DNA of 23,895 bases from NCBI GenBank assembly GCA_045652815.1, contig JAZOLH010000023.1, forward strand, positions 1-23,895. Reading direction: 5' to 3'. The first letter of the stretch is position 1. Each line of letters opens with the position of its first letter. A program made the translations under genes and the position numbers. The notes under the pieces are model-generated. The model saw only the letters and a list, made by a program, of their open reading frames with translations, was not told the origin of the DNA and ran no database searches. Positions 6,779 to 13,936 of the stretch are shown in pieces. The DNA is from UMGS755 sp045652815. GTDB lineage: Bacteria; Bacillota; Clostridia; UBA1381; UBA9506.

Positions 6779-8116
6779 ATGAGCGCAAGAGAGATTATTA
6801 AATCTGTTTTCATCGATCCCTTTTCGGCAAAATCAAATACATATATTGGCGTTGAACTGGAGTTCCCCTTGCTGAATCTGAAGGGCGAAACCCCCGAAGA
6901 ATCCGTCACCGACGGTCTGCTTTCCTATTTGCTTGAAAATGGTTTTTTCGTGGATGAAACCGACATTTACGGAAAAGGTGTCTTTTTGATGAACGCAGAT
7001 GGTGACTGCCTTTCCTTCGACAACGATTACAGCAATTTTGAATTTGCTATGGAAAAAGGAACTGATCTTATTTCAGTTTCGAAGCGGTTTTATGCGCTCT
7101 ATGACCTTGTGCAGTCTTATTTAAAACCTCTTGGTTATACCTTAACAGGTCTCGGCACAAACCCTTATCATCACAAGCTGACGGGCCGCCCTGTTGACTA
7201 CCCCATTTACCGCACCATTCGCCAATATTTATCCGGTCGCGCCGGTGAAAAAGGGTGCCATCCTTATGGGGATTTCCCTGCCTGGCTTTCCTCGGTGCAG
7301 ACACATTTGGATATGCCCCTTAGTTCTCTCCCGCAGGCACTCTCCCTCTTCTCTGCCCTTGACTTTGCTCACGGACTTTTATTTGCAAACTCCCTGCCTT
7401 TTGCAGATAGCACAGGGTTTGAAAATACCCTTTGTTTTCGAGATTACCTTTGGGAGAAAAGCGGATTTGGCTTACTTTCCGATAACACAGGTCCCGTTTG
7501 CGGTACTTTTTCTTCTACCGATGACTTGATTGATTTATTCTTGCAAAAATCCATCGTATTGAAAAAAGATGGAGATACATATCACGAAATGGAAATCACA
7601 CCTCTTGCTGACTATTTGGAAACGCAGCAAAGCGAAATGGCTTTGGATGGCTATCTTTCCTTTAAAAATATCGAACTGACCCGTCGTGGTACATTAGAGG
7701 TCCGCAGTGATTGTGCCCAGCCCGTCTCCGCCGCATTTGCTGCCCCTGCTTTCCATTTGGGTGTTTCTTTGGGGCTGGAAGAAGCAGAGCACATCCTCGA
7801 CGAATTTCTAAAAACCCTGCCCGAAGATTTGCAAAATTCCCCTGACCGCAACGCCATCTTGCGCCATTTAGTCTGCACAGGGGAAGAGCTCCCTGTTTCA
7901 AAAGAGCGCCTCTCTTGCCTGCTGACATCTCTGCTCCGTTTAGCCGAAACAAAGTTATTAGAGCGCGGATATGGTGAAGAACTGCTGTTAAAACCGCTCT
8001 ACGCGCGAGCCGAAAGGCTCAACTGTCCCGCCAAAGAAACAAAAAAACGCTTGGCTGCAGGAGAATCTTGGGAGAGCATTATCGCAGACTACGCAAACCC
8101 CGACTATATCCTATAA
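6779..8116 (+). CDS. Glutamate-cysteine ligase family (GCS2-type) protein
   Basis: A 445-residue protein of the carboxylate-amine ligase family GCS2 (PF04107), whose members ligate glutamate to cysteine or other amines with ATP. The N-terminal YIGVELEFPLL (about 21-31) is the glutamate/metal-binding start of the fold. MEKGTDLISVSKRFYALYDLV, LGTNPYH, a central VQTHLDMPL and a late TRRGTLEVRSDCAQP agree with the family. The start is ATG 6779 with taggag 8 bases upstream. It has its own promoter and terminator, and no glutathione synthetase or GshF-type ATP-grasp partner lies next to it, so the product could be gamma-glutamylcysteine or another gamma-glutamyl amide. The fold-level call is good; the substrate is inferred. 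Confidence 0.78.
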   Translation: MSAREIIKSVFIDPFSAKSNTYIGVELEFPLLNLKGETPEESVTDGLLSYLLENGFFVDETDIYGKGVFLMNADGDCLSFDNDYSNFEFAMEKGTDLISVSKRFYALYDLVQSYLKPLGYTLTGLGTNPYHHKLTGRPVDYPIYRTIRQYLSGRAGEKGCHPYGDFPAWLSSVQTHLDMPLSSLPQALSLFSALDFAHGLLFANSLPFADSTGFENTLCFRDYLWEKSGFGLLSDNTGPVCGTFSSTDDLIDLFLQKSIVLKKDGDTYHEMEITPLADYLETQQSEMALDGYLSFKNIELTRRGTLEVRSDCAQPVSAAFAAPAFHLGVSLGLEEAEHILDEFLKTLPEDLQNSPDRNAILRHLVCTGEELPVSKERLSCLLTSLLRLAETKLLERGYGEELLLKPLYARAERLNCPAKETKKRLAAGESWESIIADYANPDYIL

Positions 8117-8120
8117 CATA

Positions 8121-8156
8121 AAAAGACCGTTGCTACATTGCAACGGTCTTTTTTAT
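8121..8156. terminator. Bidirectional terminator between GCS2 gene and 6S RNA
   Basis: AAAAGACCGTTGC (8121-8133) pairs with GCAACGGTCTTTT (8140-8152) around a 6-base loop. A T run follows rightward and a T-rich tail lies leftward, so it can end both the GCS2-family gene and the leftward RNA. Confidence 0.85.
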
Positions 8157-8159
8157 CTT

Positions 8160-8370
8160 TTGTATGCCCCGCCATGCCGTGTGTAGAGATTTATTTTTAC
8201 CTGCATATGCAGGTGGGTAACCTCCCGTTTGTTTTACATGTCCCCTGGCCGATTTCTCGGGGGGCGTATCCGCCACAACCGGAGCCGGATTCCCTTATAA
8301 AAAGTGTTGGTAAAATAAAAATCACTCATCACGCACATCGCAGGGAAAACAATGAGTTTTCTCTTTTGAC
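8160..8370 (-). ncRNA. ssrS: 6S RNA (RNA polymerase regulator)
   Basis: No known gene explains this region, yet a perfect promoter reads leftward into it and a terminator follows. The predicted RNA is rod-like: CCCTGCGATGT (8345-8335) pairs with GGCATGGCGGGG (8178-8167), and the rod continues through GAG/CTC and the arms 8322-8309 with 8201-8189. From memory, its 5' arm resembles E. coli 6S RNA (TTTCTCTGAGATGTTCG against TTTCCCTGCGATGTGCG) and the 3' arm shares CGGCAT. The 16-base palindrome 8199-8214 corresponds to the small hairpin on the 3' side of the 6S bubble; apical hairpins at 8250-8259 (GAAA loop) and 8263-8274 complete the rod. 6S RNA mimics an open promoter and sequesters housekeeping RNA polymerase in slow growth. 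Ends are approximate. Confidence 0.72.
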
Positions 8371-8376
8371 ATCTTT

Positions 8377-8405
8377 ATTATACCACATCCCGCGAGCAAT
8401 ATCAA
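8377..8405 (-). promoter_or_regulatory. Sigma-A promoter of 6S RNA
   Basis: Reading leftward, TTGATA (8405-8400), a 17-base spacer and a perfect TATAAT (8382-8377) predict a start near 8370. Confidence 0.85.
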
Positions 8406-8450
8406 TAGATTTCGCCAAAATCGAAAATGAAAAATTTTCCTAAATTCAGG

Positions 8451-8479
8451 GTATAAAGCAAAAAAATCTGCCATATACT
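8451..8479 (+). promoter_or_regulatory. Sigma-E-like sporulation promoter of spoIVA
   Basis: GTATAAA (8451-8457), a 14-base spacer and CATATACT (8472-8479) resemble the mother-cell sigma-E consensus (ATA-type -35, CATACAnT -10). The position, 38 bases before spoIVA, matches known sigma-E control of this gene in Bacillus. Confidence 0.6.
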
Positions 8480-8516
8480 GTACTAACATGTACATTTGTC
8501 TGAAGGAGGAAAACAC

Positions 8517-9995
8517 ATGGAAAGCTATAACATATACAAAGACATTGCAGAGCGCACCGGTGGCGACATTTATGTTGGCGTTGTGGGACCTGTCAGAACG
8601 GGTAAATCCACGTTCATCAAAAAGTTTATGGACCTTTTGGTGATTCCAAACATTGATAATGCATACAGTCAGGAGCGTGCCAAAGACGAACTGCCCCAAA
8701 GTGCCGCCGGCAATACAATTATGTCCACCGAGCCAAAGTTTATCCCTAACGAAGCGGTAGAAATCAACTTGGGTGACCAGTCTAAAATGCGTGTTCGTAT
8801 GATTGATTGCGTTGGCTATATCGTAAACGGAGCGCAAGGACATATGGAAGACGATGCCCCACGAATGGTATCAACGCCTTGGTTTTCTGAGCCCATTCCT
8901 TTTGACGAAGCCGCCGAAATCGGCACAAAAAAGGTCATTACAGAGCACTCCACCATCGGACTTTTAATCACCACAGATGGTAGCATTACTGATATTCCCC
9001 GAGAAGATTACATAGAAGCCGAAGAGCGTGCCATCAGAGAACTCAAGGCTATTGATAAGCCTTTTGTGATGCTCCTTAACACCCAATATCCCGATAAAGA
9101 AGAAACGGAAGAACTGAGAGCCTTTTTAGAAAACAAGCATAACATTCCTGTTTTAGCGGTGAACTGTGCCGAGGTGACAACTGAGGAAATCAGCACCATT
9201 ATGAAGCAAGTGCTCTACCAGTTCCCCATCCGCGAAGTGACCGTTGACCTGCCCAAATGGATTGATATTTTAGATGACAACCATTGGTTAAAAAAAGGAC
9301 TCTATGATGCAATTTTAGTCGCTTTGGATGGTCTTTCTTCCATCAACAGTTTAGAAACGCTTGCCGCTTTAGGCCAGTCTTATGAATACATACAGTCGGC
9401 CGAGATTAAAGAAATCAATTTAGGAACAGGCACCGCTACACTCTCCCTAAAACTCCCCGATGATTTATTCTACCGCATTGTTAAAGAATCTTCCGGCTTT
9501 GATATTGACGGTGAGGATAAACTGCTCTCCCTGCTTTCTGAATTGGCGGCCATGAAAAAAGAATACGATAAAATTGCCTATGCGCTCCACGAAGTTCAGC
9601 ATAAAGGCTATGGCATCGTAACGCCCTCTGTGGAAGAACTGCATTTAGAAGAGCCGGAAATTGTAAAGCAAGGCGGTCGGTTTGGCGTGCGCTTAAAAGC
9701 CTCTGCACCTTCTATCCATATGATTCGTGCTAACATTGAAACAGAAGTATCCCCCATTGTTGGCACGGAAAAACAGTCGGAAGAGTTGGTGCATTATCTG
9801 CTCAAGGAATTTGAAGCAGATCCCAAGCAAATCTGGGAATCCAACATTTTCGGCAAATCCCTGCACGAACTGGTAAACGAAGGACTCCACAACAAACTGT
9901 CCCGTATGCCGGATGATGCGCAAATCAAGTTGCAGGAAACCCTGCAGAAAATCATCAACGAAGGTAGCGGCGGTTTAATTTGCATCATTTTATAA
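8517..9995 (+). CDS. spoIVA: Stage IV sporulation protein A, SpoIVA
   Basis: A 492-residue SpoIVA, exactly the family length. SpoIVA is a mother-cell ATPase that is anchored on the forespore membrane by SpoVM and polymerises into the basement layer of the spore coat; it is also needed for cortex formation. The Walker A GPVRTGKST (24-32) sits in the conserved YVGVVGPVRTGKSTFIKKFMDL; the Walker B region MIDCVGYIVNGAQGHMEDD, VSTPWFSEPIPFDEAAEIGTKKVI and HSTIGLLITTDGSI follow; the C-terminus GGLICIIL is typical of the membrane-targeting end. The start is ATG 8517, with gaaggagg as ribosome binding site; an upstream in-frame codon at 8496 is rejected. Single-gene unit with its own terminator. It shows that the organism belongs to an endospore-forming lineage. 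Confidence 0.97.
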   Translation: MESYNIYKDIAERTGGDIYVGVVGPVRTGKSTFIKKFMDLLVIPNIDNAYSQERAKDELPQSAAGNTIMSTEPKFIPNEAVEINLGDQSKMRVRMIDCVGYIVNGAQGHMEDDAPRMVSTPWFSEPIPFDEAAEIGTKKVITEHSTIGLLITTDGSITDIPREDYIEAEERAIRELKAIDKPFVMLLNTQYPDKEETEELRAFLENKHNIPVLAVNCAEVTTEEISTIMKQVLYQFPIREVTVDLPKWIDILDDNHWLKKGLYDAILVALDGLSSINSLETLAALGQSYEYIQSAEIKEINLGTGTATLSLKLPDDLFYRIVKESSGFDIDGEDKLLSLLSELAAMKKEYDKIAYALHEVQHKGYGIVTPSVEELHLEEPEIVKQGGRFGVRLKASAPSIHMIRANIETEVSPIVGTEKQSEELVHYLLKEFEADPKQIWESNIFGKSLHELVNEGLHNKLSRMPDDAQIKLQETLQKIINEGSGGLICIIL

Positions 9996-9997
9996 AG

Positions 9998-10028
9998 AAA
10001 AGAGGCTGTTCTTCACAGCCTCTTTTTT
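9998..10028. terminator. Bidirectional terminator between spoIVA and leftward nucleotidyltransferase gene
   Basis: AAAAGAGGCTGT (9998-10009) pairs with ACAGCCTCTTTT (10015-10026) around a TCTTC loop, with a T run rightward and an A-rich flank that gives a T-rich tail leftward. It overlaps the stop of the leftward gene. Confidence 0.85.
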
Positions 10029-11280
10029 ATATCATATTCAGTTTTCGGATCAAATCCAGTCGGCTATGTTCTTCCACGGGAAGCAAAGGTTCTGCCTTAT
10101 GCCCCTTACGAAGAATAAACTTAACAAAAATTCTGCCGGCGTGCATAACAGGGAGAAGCACAGGGTATTTTTGCAAAATCGGAAAACGAACACGCATCAC
10201 GGGAAATGGAGGAAGCACCTTTTGCCAGAATGTTTCCTTGCTCCAATCTTCCATATACTGCTTAAAATCTCCCTTTTTGAAGCGATTAAAGCGGGCATAG
10301 GTATATTGAACATAGAAATTCATTCTTGTTTTATCGTCGTGACCGAAAACGCCGCCCTGCTCCATATCGGAGAGCACAGCAAAAACCACCTCTTCTTCCA
10401 CATCATAGAAAGGAAGCTGTTCTATTACATAAGCAAAATCTTCGTCATCAAAGCCCAAATAGTCCTCACCAATTGAGAAGCAAAGATGCAAAAACTTTGC
10501 ATAGGAAAGTTTGGTGAAAAACTCGGCATATCGGGATACATCCAGTTCATTTTTGTAATGACGGAGGTATAACAAAACGTCTGCTACCTGACGAATGCCC
10601 ACACCCTCTGACAGAAAATGCTTAATCAAATGCAGAGTCAGGAAAATCGCGTGGTCTGTCACGCCTAAAGTTCGATAGGTATATCCATCCTTCGTGGTAT
10701 AGGCGCGATAATCGTCTAAAAGTTCCGGATGGTCAAACCAAACATCCTCAAACAAAGCATCGTAAAGACTCAGATGAAACTCAACAAGTCCTGTCTGCTT
10801 GCTTTTTGCCATAGCGTGATGGGATGTTTTCGGGCGGTATAAAACCTCAAAACCCTTTTCTTTCATAAAGGCATTGATTGCCTTTTCTTGCTTATAATCA
10901 ATATAAAAATCAGAGTCCCCCGATACTCTTGCCTCGGGCACGGGATATAAATCCGCAACCACCGCACCTTTTAACAAGCAGTTGGAAAATCCCGCATCCG
11001 TCAAAGACGTCGCCATTTGAGAAACCGCATAACGACGCTTTATTTCTTCTGTTATGAGGGAAAGATAACTGCCTTCGAGCATTGCGAAATTTTCAGCCGG
11101 CGCATCCAGTTTACCCTGCTCGAAGAGCGTTTGTAAGGCAGGGAAAATCACCAGCGCAATTTGTTGTTTTTGCGCCAACGTCAGAATGGTGGGCACATCA
11201 CAAGAAAGCGCTTCCGGTTCTTGTTCATTCTGCAATGCACAGCGAAGCAAATATAAAAGTTCTTTAAATCCTTGTGTCAT
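10027..11280 (-). CDS. Uncharacterised nucleotidyltransferase (NTP_transf_5 family)
   Basis: A 417-residue protein of the uncharacterised nucleotidyltransferase family NTP_transf_5 (PF14907). The pol-beta-like motifs are visible: the LLKGAVVADLYPVPEAR block (about 102-118, with conserved Lys-Gly at 104-105) and the acidic pair in SGDSDFYID (Asp122, Asp124), followed by the conserved GFE...HH...EFHLSL strand. The rest is helical with aromatic and acidic residues. Related proteins often occur in polysaccharide or peptide biosynthesis clusters and their substrate is unknown. The start is ATG 11280 behind a strong aaaggaggg ribosome binding site. It lies 54 bases downstream of the PfkB-family kinase, separated by a terminator-like hairpin; I see no promoter of its own, so read-through is likely. 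Confidence 0.8.
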   Translation of the reverse strand: MTQGFKELLYLLRCALQNEQEPEALSCDVPTILTLAQKQQIALVIFPALQTLFEQGKLDAPAENFAMLEGSYLSLITEEIKRRYAVSQMATSLTDAGFSNCLLKGAVVADLYPVPEARVSGDSDFYIDYKQEKAINAFMKEKGFEVLYRPKTSHHAMAKSKQTGLVEFHLSLYDALFEDVWFDHPELLDDYRAYTTKDGYTYRTLGVTDHAIFLTLHLIKHFLSEGVGIRQVADVLLYLRHYKNELDVSRYAEFFTKLSYAKFLHLCFSIGEDYLGFDDEDFAYVIEQLPFYDVEEEVVFAVLSDMEQGGVFGHDDKTRMNFYVQYTYARFNRFKKGDFKQYMEDWSKETFWQKVLPPFPVMRVRFPILQKYPVLLPVMHAGRIFVKFILRKGHKAEPLLPVEEHSRLDLIRKLNMI

Positions 11281-11301
11281 ACCTACCCTCCTTTTGTTAT
11301 C

Positions 11302-11333
11302 AAAAGGGCTGTGACATTTGCCACAGCCTTTTA
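11302..11333 (-). terminator. Terminator/attenuator hairpin after the PfkB-family kinase
   Basis: Read leftward, AAAAGGCTGTG pairs with CACAGCCCTTTT with one bulged base, followed by TTTTG. The imperfect stem and short T run suggest partial termination before the nucleotidyltransferase gene. Confidence 0.65.
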
Positions 11334-11334
11334 T

Positions 11335-12282
11335 TTACGCGTTTTCTCTTTCTTCAATGAATTTGCAGATTTCAGCATAGGGTTTAATGCCGGTAGATGC
11401 ACCAACTGCCATAACGCAATGTGCACCAACAGCGTTAGCAAAACGTGCACTTTCTGCCATAGTCATATCGTGGGTGATACCGTAAAGGAAACCGGCACAG
11501 AAAGAATCGCCTGCACCTGTGGTATCAACTGCATCTACCAAATAAGCAGGAATCATAACGCCATCGGAATCCTTGGATTCACGGACATAACAACCGTCTT
11601 TGCCTGCCTTGATGGCTACGTGTTTTACGCCTAAATCAAAGAAATAGTCAGCAATTTCTGCAAGATGTGTGCGACCTTCGGCAAATTCAATTGCTTCTTC
11701 GATACTGGGGATAAAATAATCTATGTAAGGCATACAGGGGCGCAGAATATCCATCCAGCGACCTGTATCATCCCAGGCACTGTCAAGCACAGTAATCTTG
11801 CCCATTTCTTTTGCCTTTTTCAGCATTTTAGCACAGGGCTCGCCATCAAAGTTAGGCAACAGCATAGTACCTGCCACAAAAACAACTTTAGAATCGGCAA
11901 TCACATCATAGTTTACATCGCTTTCGGTGAACTTAGCGCTTGCACCTAAGCAATGCAAAAATGTTCTTTCGCTACCGCTGTCTACCAACACAACGGAAGC
12001 AGAAGTTGTGCAATCATCACCGATGGCAATACCATCTGTGGGGATGCCCAGTTTTGCGATTTCGCCCAGCATAAAAGAGCCGAAACCATCATTACCAACC
12101 ATACCCATCAGGGCAACGTTTGCACCCAGTTTTTTCATATCAGCACCGGCATTCATAGCGCAACCGCCTGTGTACAGGCTCAGGCTGTCAATGAGCCCCA
12201 GTTTGCCACGGCCCGGAATTTTATCAACGGTTTTGGAAATACAGTCTGCAACAAAGTTACCAATACAAACTACATCATACAT
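11335..12282 (-). CDS. PfkB-family carbohydrate/nucleoside kinase
   Basis: A 315-residue ribokinase-superfamily kinase (PfkB, PF00294), which phosphorylates a sugar or nucleoside with ATP in the cytoplasm. The N-terminal GNFVADC and the substrate-site GGCAMNAGADMKKLG (39-53), the MVGNDGFG loop, and the C-terminal signature DTTGAGDSFCAGF (253-265) with the catalytic Asp259 are intact. Length fits the family. The start is ATG 12282 behind ttggaggg. The motifs do not fix the substrate (ribokinase-, adenosine-kinase- and fructokinase-like members look alike here). The promoter faces away from coaX; the nucleotidyltransferase gene is downstream. Confidence 0.88.
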   Translation of the reverse strand: MYDVVCIGNFVADCISKTVDKIPGRGKLGLIDSLSLYTGGCAMNAGADMKKLGANVALMGMVGNDGFGSFMLGEIAKLGIPTDGIAIGDDCTTSASVVLVDSGSERTFLHCLGASAKFTESDVNYDVIADSKVVFVAGTMLLPNFDGEPCAKMLKKAKEMGKITVLDSAWDDTGRWMDILRPCMPYIDYFIPSIEEAIEFAEGRTHLAEIADYFFDLGVKHVAIKAGKDGCYVRESKDSDGVMIPAYLVDAVDTTGAGDSFCAGFLYGITHDMTMAESARFANAVGAHCVMAVGASTGIKPYAEICKFIEERENA

Positions 12283-12317
12283 AAATTATGCCCTCCAATA
12301 ATTTCATACATACCCTT

Positions 12318-12346
12318 ATTATACACCTTTGACACTCTAAACGCAA
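12318..12346 (-). promoter_or_regulatory. Promoter of the PfkB-family kinase
   Basis: Leftward TTGCGT (12346-12341), 17-base spacer, TATAAT (12323-12318). The -10 is perfect and the -35 moderate. Confidence 0.65.
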
Positions 12347-12382
12347 GCAAAATTTTATATCTGCTCCCCTGCGCCGATTCTG

Positions 12383-12411
12383 TTGACAATCTCTCGTTTT
12401 GGTGCTATAAT
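12383..12411 (+). promoter_or_regulatory. Consensus sigma-A promoter of coaX
   Basis: TTGACA (12383-12388), a 17-base spacer ending in TGC, and TATAAT (12406-12411). Both boxes are perfect and there is an extended -10, so this should be one of the strongest promoters in the window. Confidence 0.88.
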
Positions 12412-12443
12412 ATTGTCGTAAAAAATGCAAGGGGCGTGAAACT

Positions 12444-13208
12444 ATGATTTTGACCATTGATATCGGTAATACCAATATTGTTTTGGGTGGTTTTACAGGA
12501 GACGACCTTTCTTTTGTAGCGCGTATTGCTACCAATCCTTCTAAAACCGAAGATGAATATGCCACCAAAATCCGCAGCGTTTTAAAACTCCGCGGCGTTG
12601 ACGATGAAACTGTAGAAGGCGCTATTATCGCCTCTGTTGTGCCGCCTCTTAATGCTGTTATGAAACAGGCCCTCTCTCTTGCATTTGGCGTGGATGCCAT
12701 TTTAGTAGACCCCGGCATAAAAACCGGCATCAGCATGCATTGAGATAACCCTGCCTCCGTTGGTGCGGATTTAATTTGCGCCTGTGTGGCCGCCCATCAG
12801 TTTTACGGTAGCCCTTCTCTCATCATTGATATGGGTACCGCCACCAAAATGATGCTGATGGATAAGGCAGGCACTTTTATCGGCGCTTCCATCATCCCCG
12901 GTGTAAACATCGGTTTAAAAGCGTTGGCTTCCGGCACTGCACAGCTTCCACAAATCAGTTTGGAAGCGCCCAAATCCGTCATTGGTAAAAACACCATTGA
13001 CTGTATGCGTTCCGGCGTTGTGTTTGGTAATGCAAGCTTAATTGACGGTATGATTGACCGCTATAACGAAGCATTCGGCGAAGACCTTCCCGTGATCGCA
13101 ACCGGCGGTTTGGCGCCTGCCATTATGAGTCATTGTAAGCATAGTTTTACATCTGACCCTGTCCTTGTTTTAAAAGGACTTCATATTTTATATAAGAAAA
13201 ATAAATAA
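12444..13208 (+). pseudogene. coaX: Type III pantothenate kinase CoaX with in-frame TGA at codon 100
   Basis: CoaX phosphorylates pantothenate with ATP, the first step of coenzyme A synthesis. The frame from ATG 12444 to TAA 13208 is 254 codons, the normal CoaX length, but codon 100 (12741-12743) is TGA. Both halves are well conserved: the N-terminal DIGNTNIVLGGF phosphate loop and ASVVPPLNAVMK before it; DNPASVGADLICACVAAHQFYG directly after it, then IIDMGTATKMMLMD, ASIIPGVNIGLKAL, VIGKNTIDCMRSG and ATGGLAP. The TGA stands in the position before DNP, where Bacillus anthracis CoaX (recalled) has Tyr. No further damage is seen and the promoter is perfect, so the mutation is recent, a sequencing/assembly error, or a recoded codon. 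TGA is a normal stop elsewhere (rsmD). No plausible restart site with a ribosome binding site follows the TGA. The ECF S component gene follows. Confidence 0.85.
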
Positions 13209-13292
13209 TCTTTGTCACTTATCTTCGAAAGAAGATTTGAAATTTTATTTGCGTTGTACCGCAAAAGCGGACGACAGCAAGGAGGAATTTTT

Positions 13293-13892
13293 ATGCAAGC
13301 AGCAAAGAAAAGAATGCAAACCAAGACCTTAGTGCTTGGCGCAGTGCTGACCGCCATGGTGATTCTGCTCCAGATGATGGGTGCCTTTATTCATCTCGGC
13401 CCCTTCTCCATTTCTCTGGTTCTGATTCCCATTGTCATCGGTGCGGCAACCTGCGGCGTTGGTATCAGCACATGGCTGGGATTTGTGTTCGGCATTGTTG
13501 TACTGGCAAGCGGTGATGCGGCGCCGTTTTTAGCCGTTCACGTGGTCGGTACAGTTATCACCGTGCTGTTAAAAGGCACACTCTGCGGTCTGTTTTCAGG
13601 CCTAGCCTACAAAGGCACTCTGGCACTTTCACGCAAGAACCAAAACATTGGTTGCTACATTGCTGTTTTGGTTGCGGCAATCGTTTGTCCCTTGGTGAAC
13701 ACAGGCGTCTTTTTATTAGGTTGTCTCGTTTACTTTATGGAGACCGTGGCAAGTTGGGCGCAGGCGGCAGGCGTTGCAAATGTTGGCACCTATATGATTG
13801 TTGTTTTAGTGGGTGCAAACTTTTTGTTCGAAATGGGAACCAATATCGTTTTAAGTCCCTTGGTTGTTCGACTGCTTAACATTAAAAAATAA
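13293..13892 (+). CDS. ECF transporter S component, probably pantothenate-specific
   Basis: A 199-residue integral membrane protein of the ECF S-component type (PF12822). After a basic N-terminus (KKRMQTKTLVLGAVLTAMVILLQMMG) about five to six hydrophobic segments follow. The start is ATG 13293, with a strong aaggaggaa ribosome binding site; a frame opening at 13212 is rejected. S components bind a vitamin and dock onto a shared EcfA-EcfA'-EcfT energy module, encoded elsewhere. Position 84 bases after coaX, on the same transcript, suggests pantothenate (PanT-like) as substrate; this is inference from the neighbour, as the S component sequence alone does not fix the vitamin. Confidence 0.85.
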   Translation: MQAAKKRMQTKTLVLGAVLTAMVILLQMMGAFIHLGPFSISLVLIPIVIGAATCGVGISTWLGFVFGIVVLASGDAAPFLAVHVVGTVITVLLKGTLCGLFSGLAYKGTLALSRKNQNIGCYIAVLVAAIVCPLVNTGVFLLGCLVYFMETVASWAQAAGVANVGTYMIVVLVGANFLFEMGTNIVLSPLVVRLLNIKK

Positions 13893-13904
13893 CGATATAT
13901 AAAG

Positions 13905-13936
13905 AAAGAACCGTCACGATTGTGACGGTTCTTTTT
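13905..13936. terminator. Bidirectional terminator between ECF S component gene and addB
   Basis: AAAGAACCGTCAC (13905-13917) pairs perfectly with GTGACGGTTCTTT (13922-13934) around GATT, with T runs on both strands. It overlaps the addB stop region. Confidence 0.88.

Noticed and set aside
8138..8443. A 101-residue open frame in the rightward strand downstream of the GCS2 gene
   Set aside because: It lies over the terminator and the predicted 6S RNA, has no ribosome binding site and no protein-like composition; the 6S fold explains the region.
12741..12743. Reassigned genetic code (TGA as Trp or Gly) to explain coaX
   Set aside because: No other gene in the window contains an in-frame TGA and rsmD uses TGA as its stop, so a standard code is the simpler view.
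13212..13292. N-terminal extension of the ECF S component
   Set aside because: The ribosome binding site and ATG at 13293 give the usual length; the upstream segment is not protein-like.
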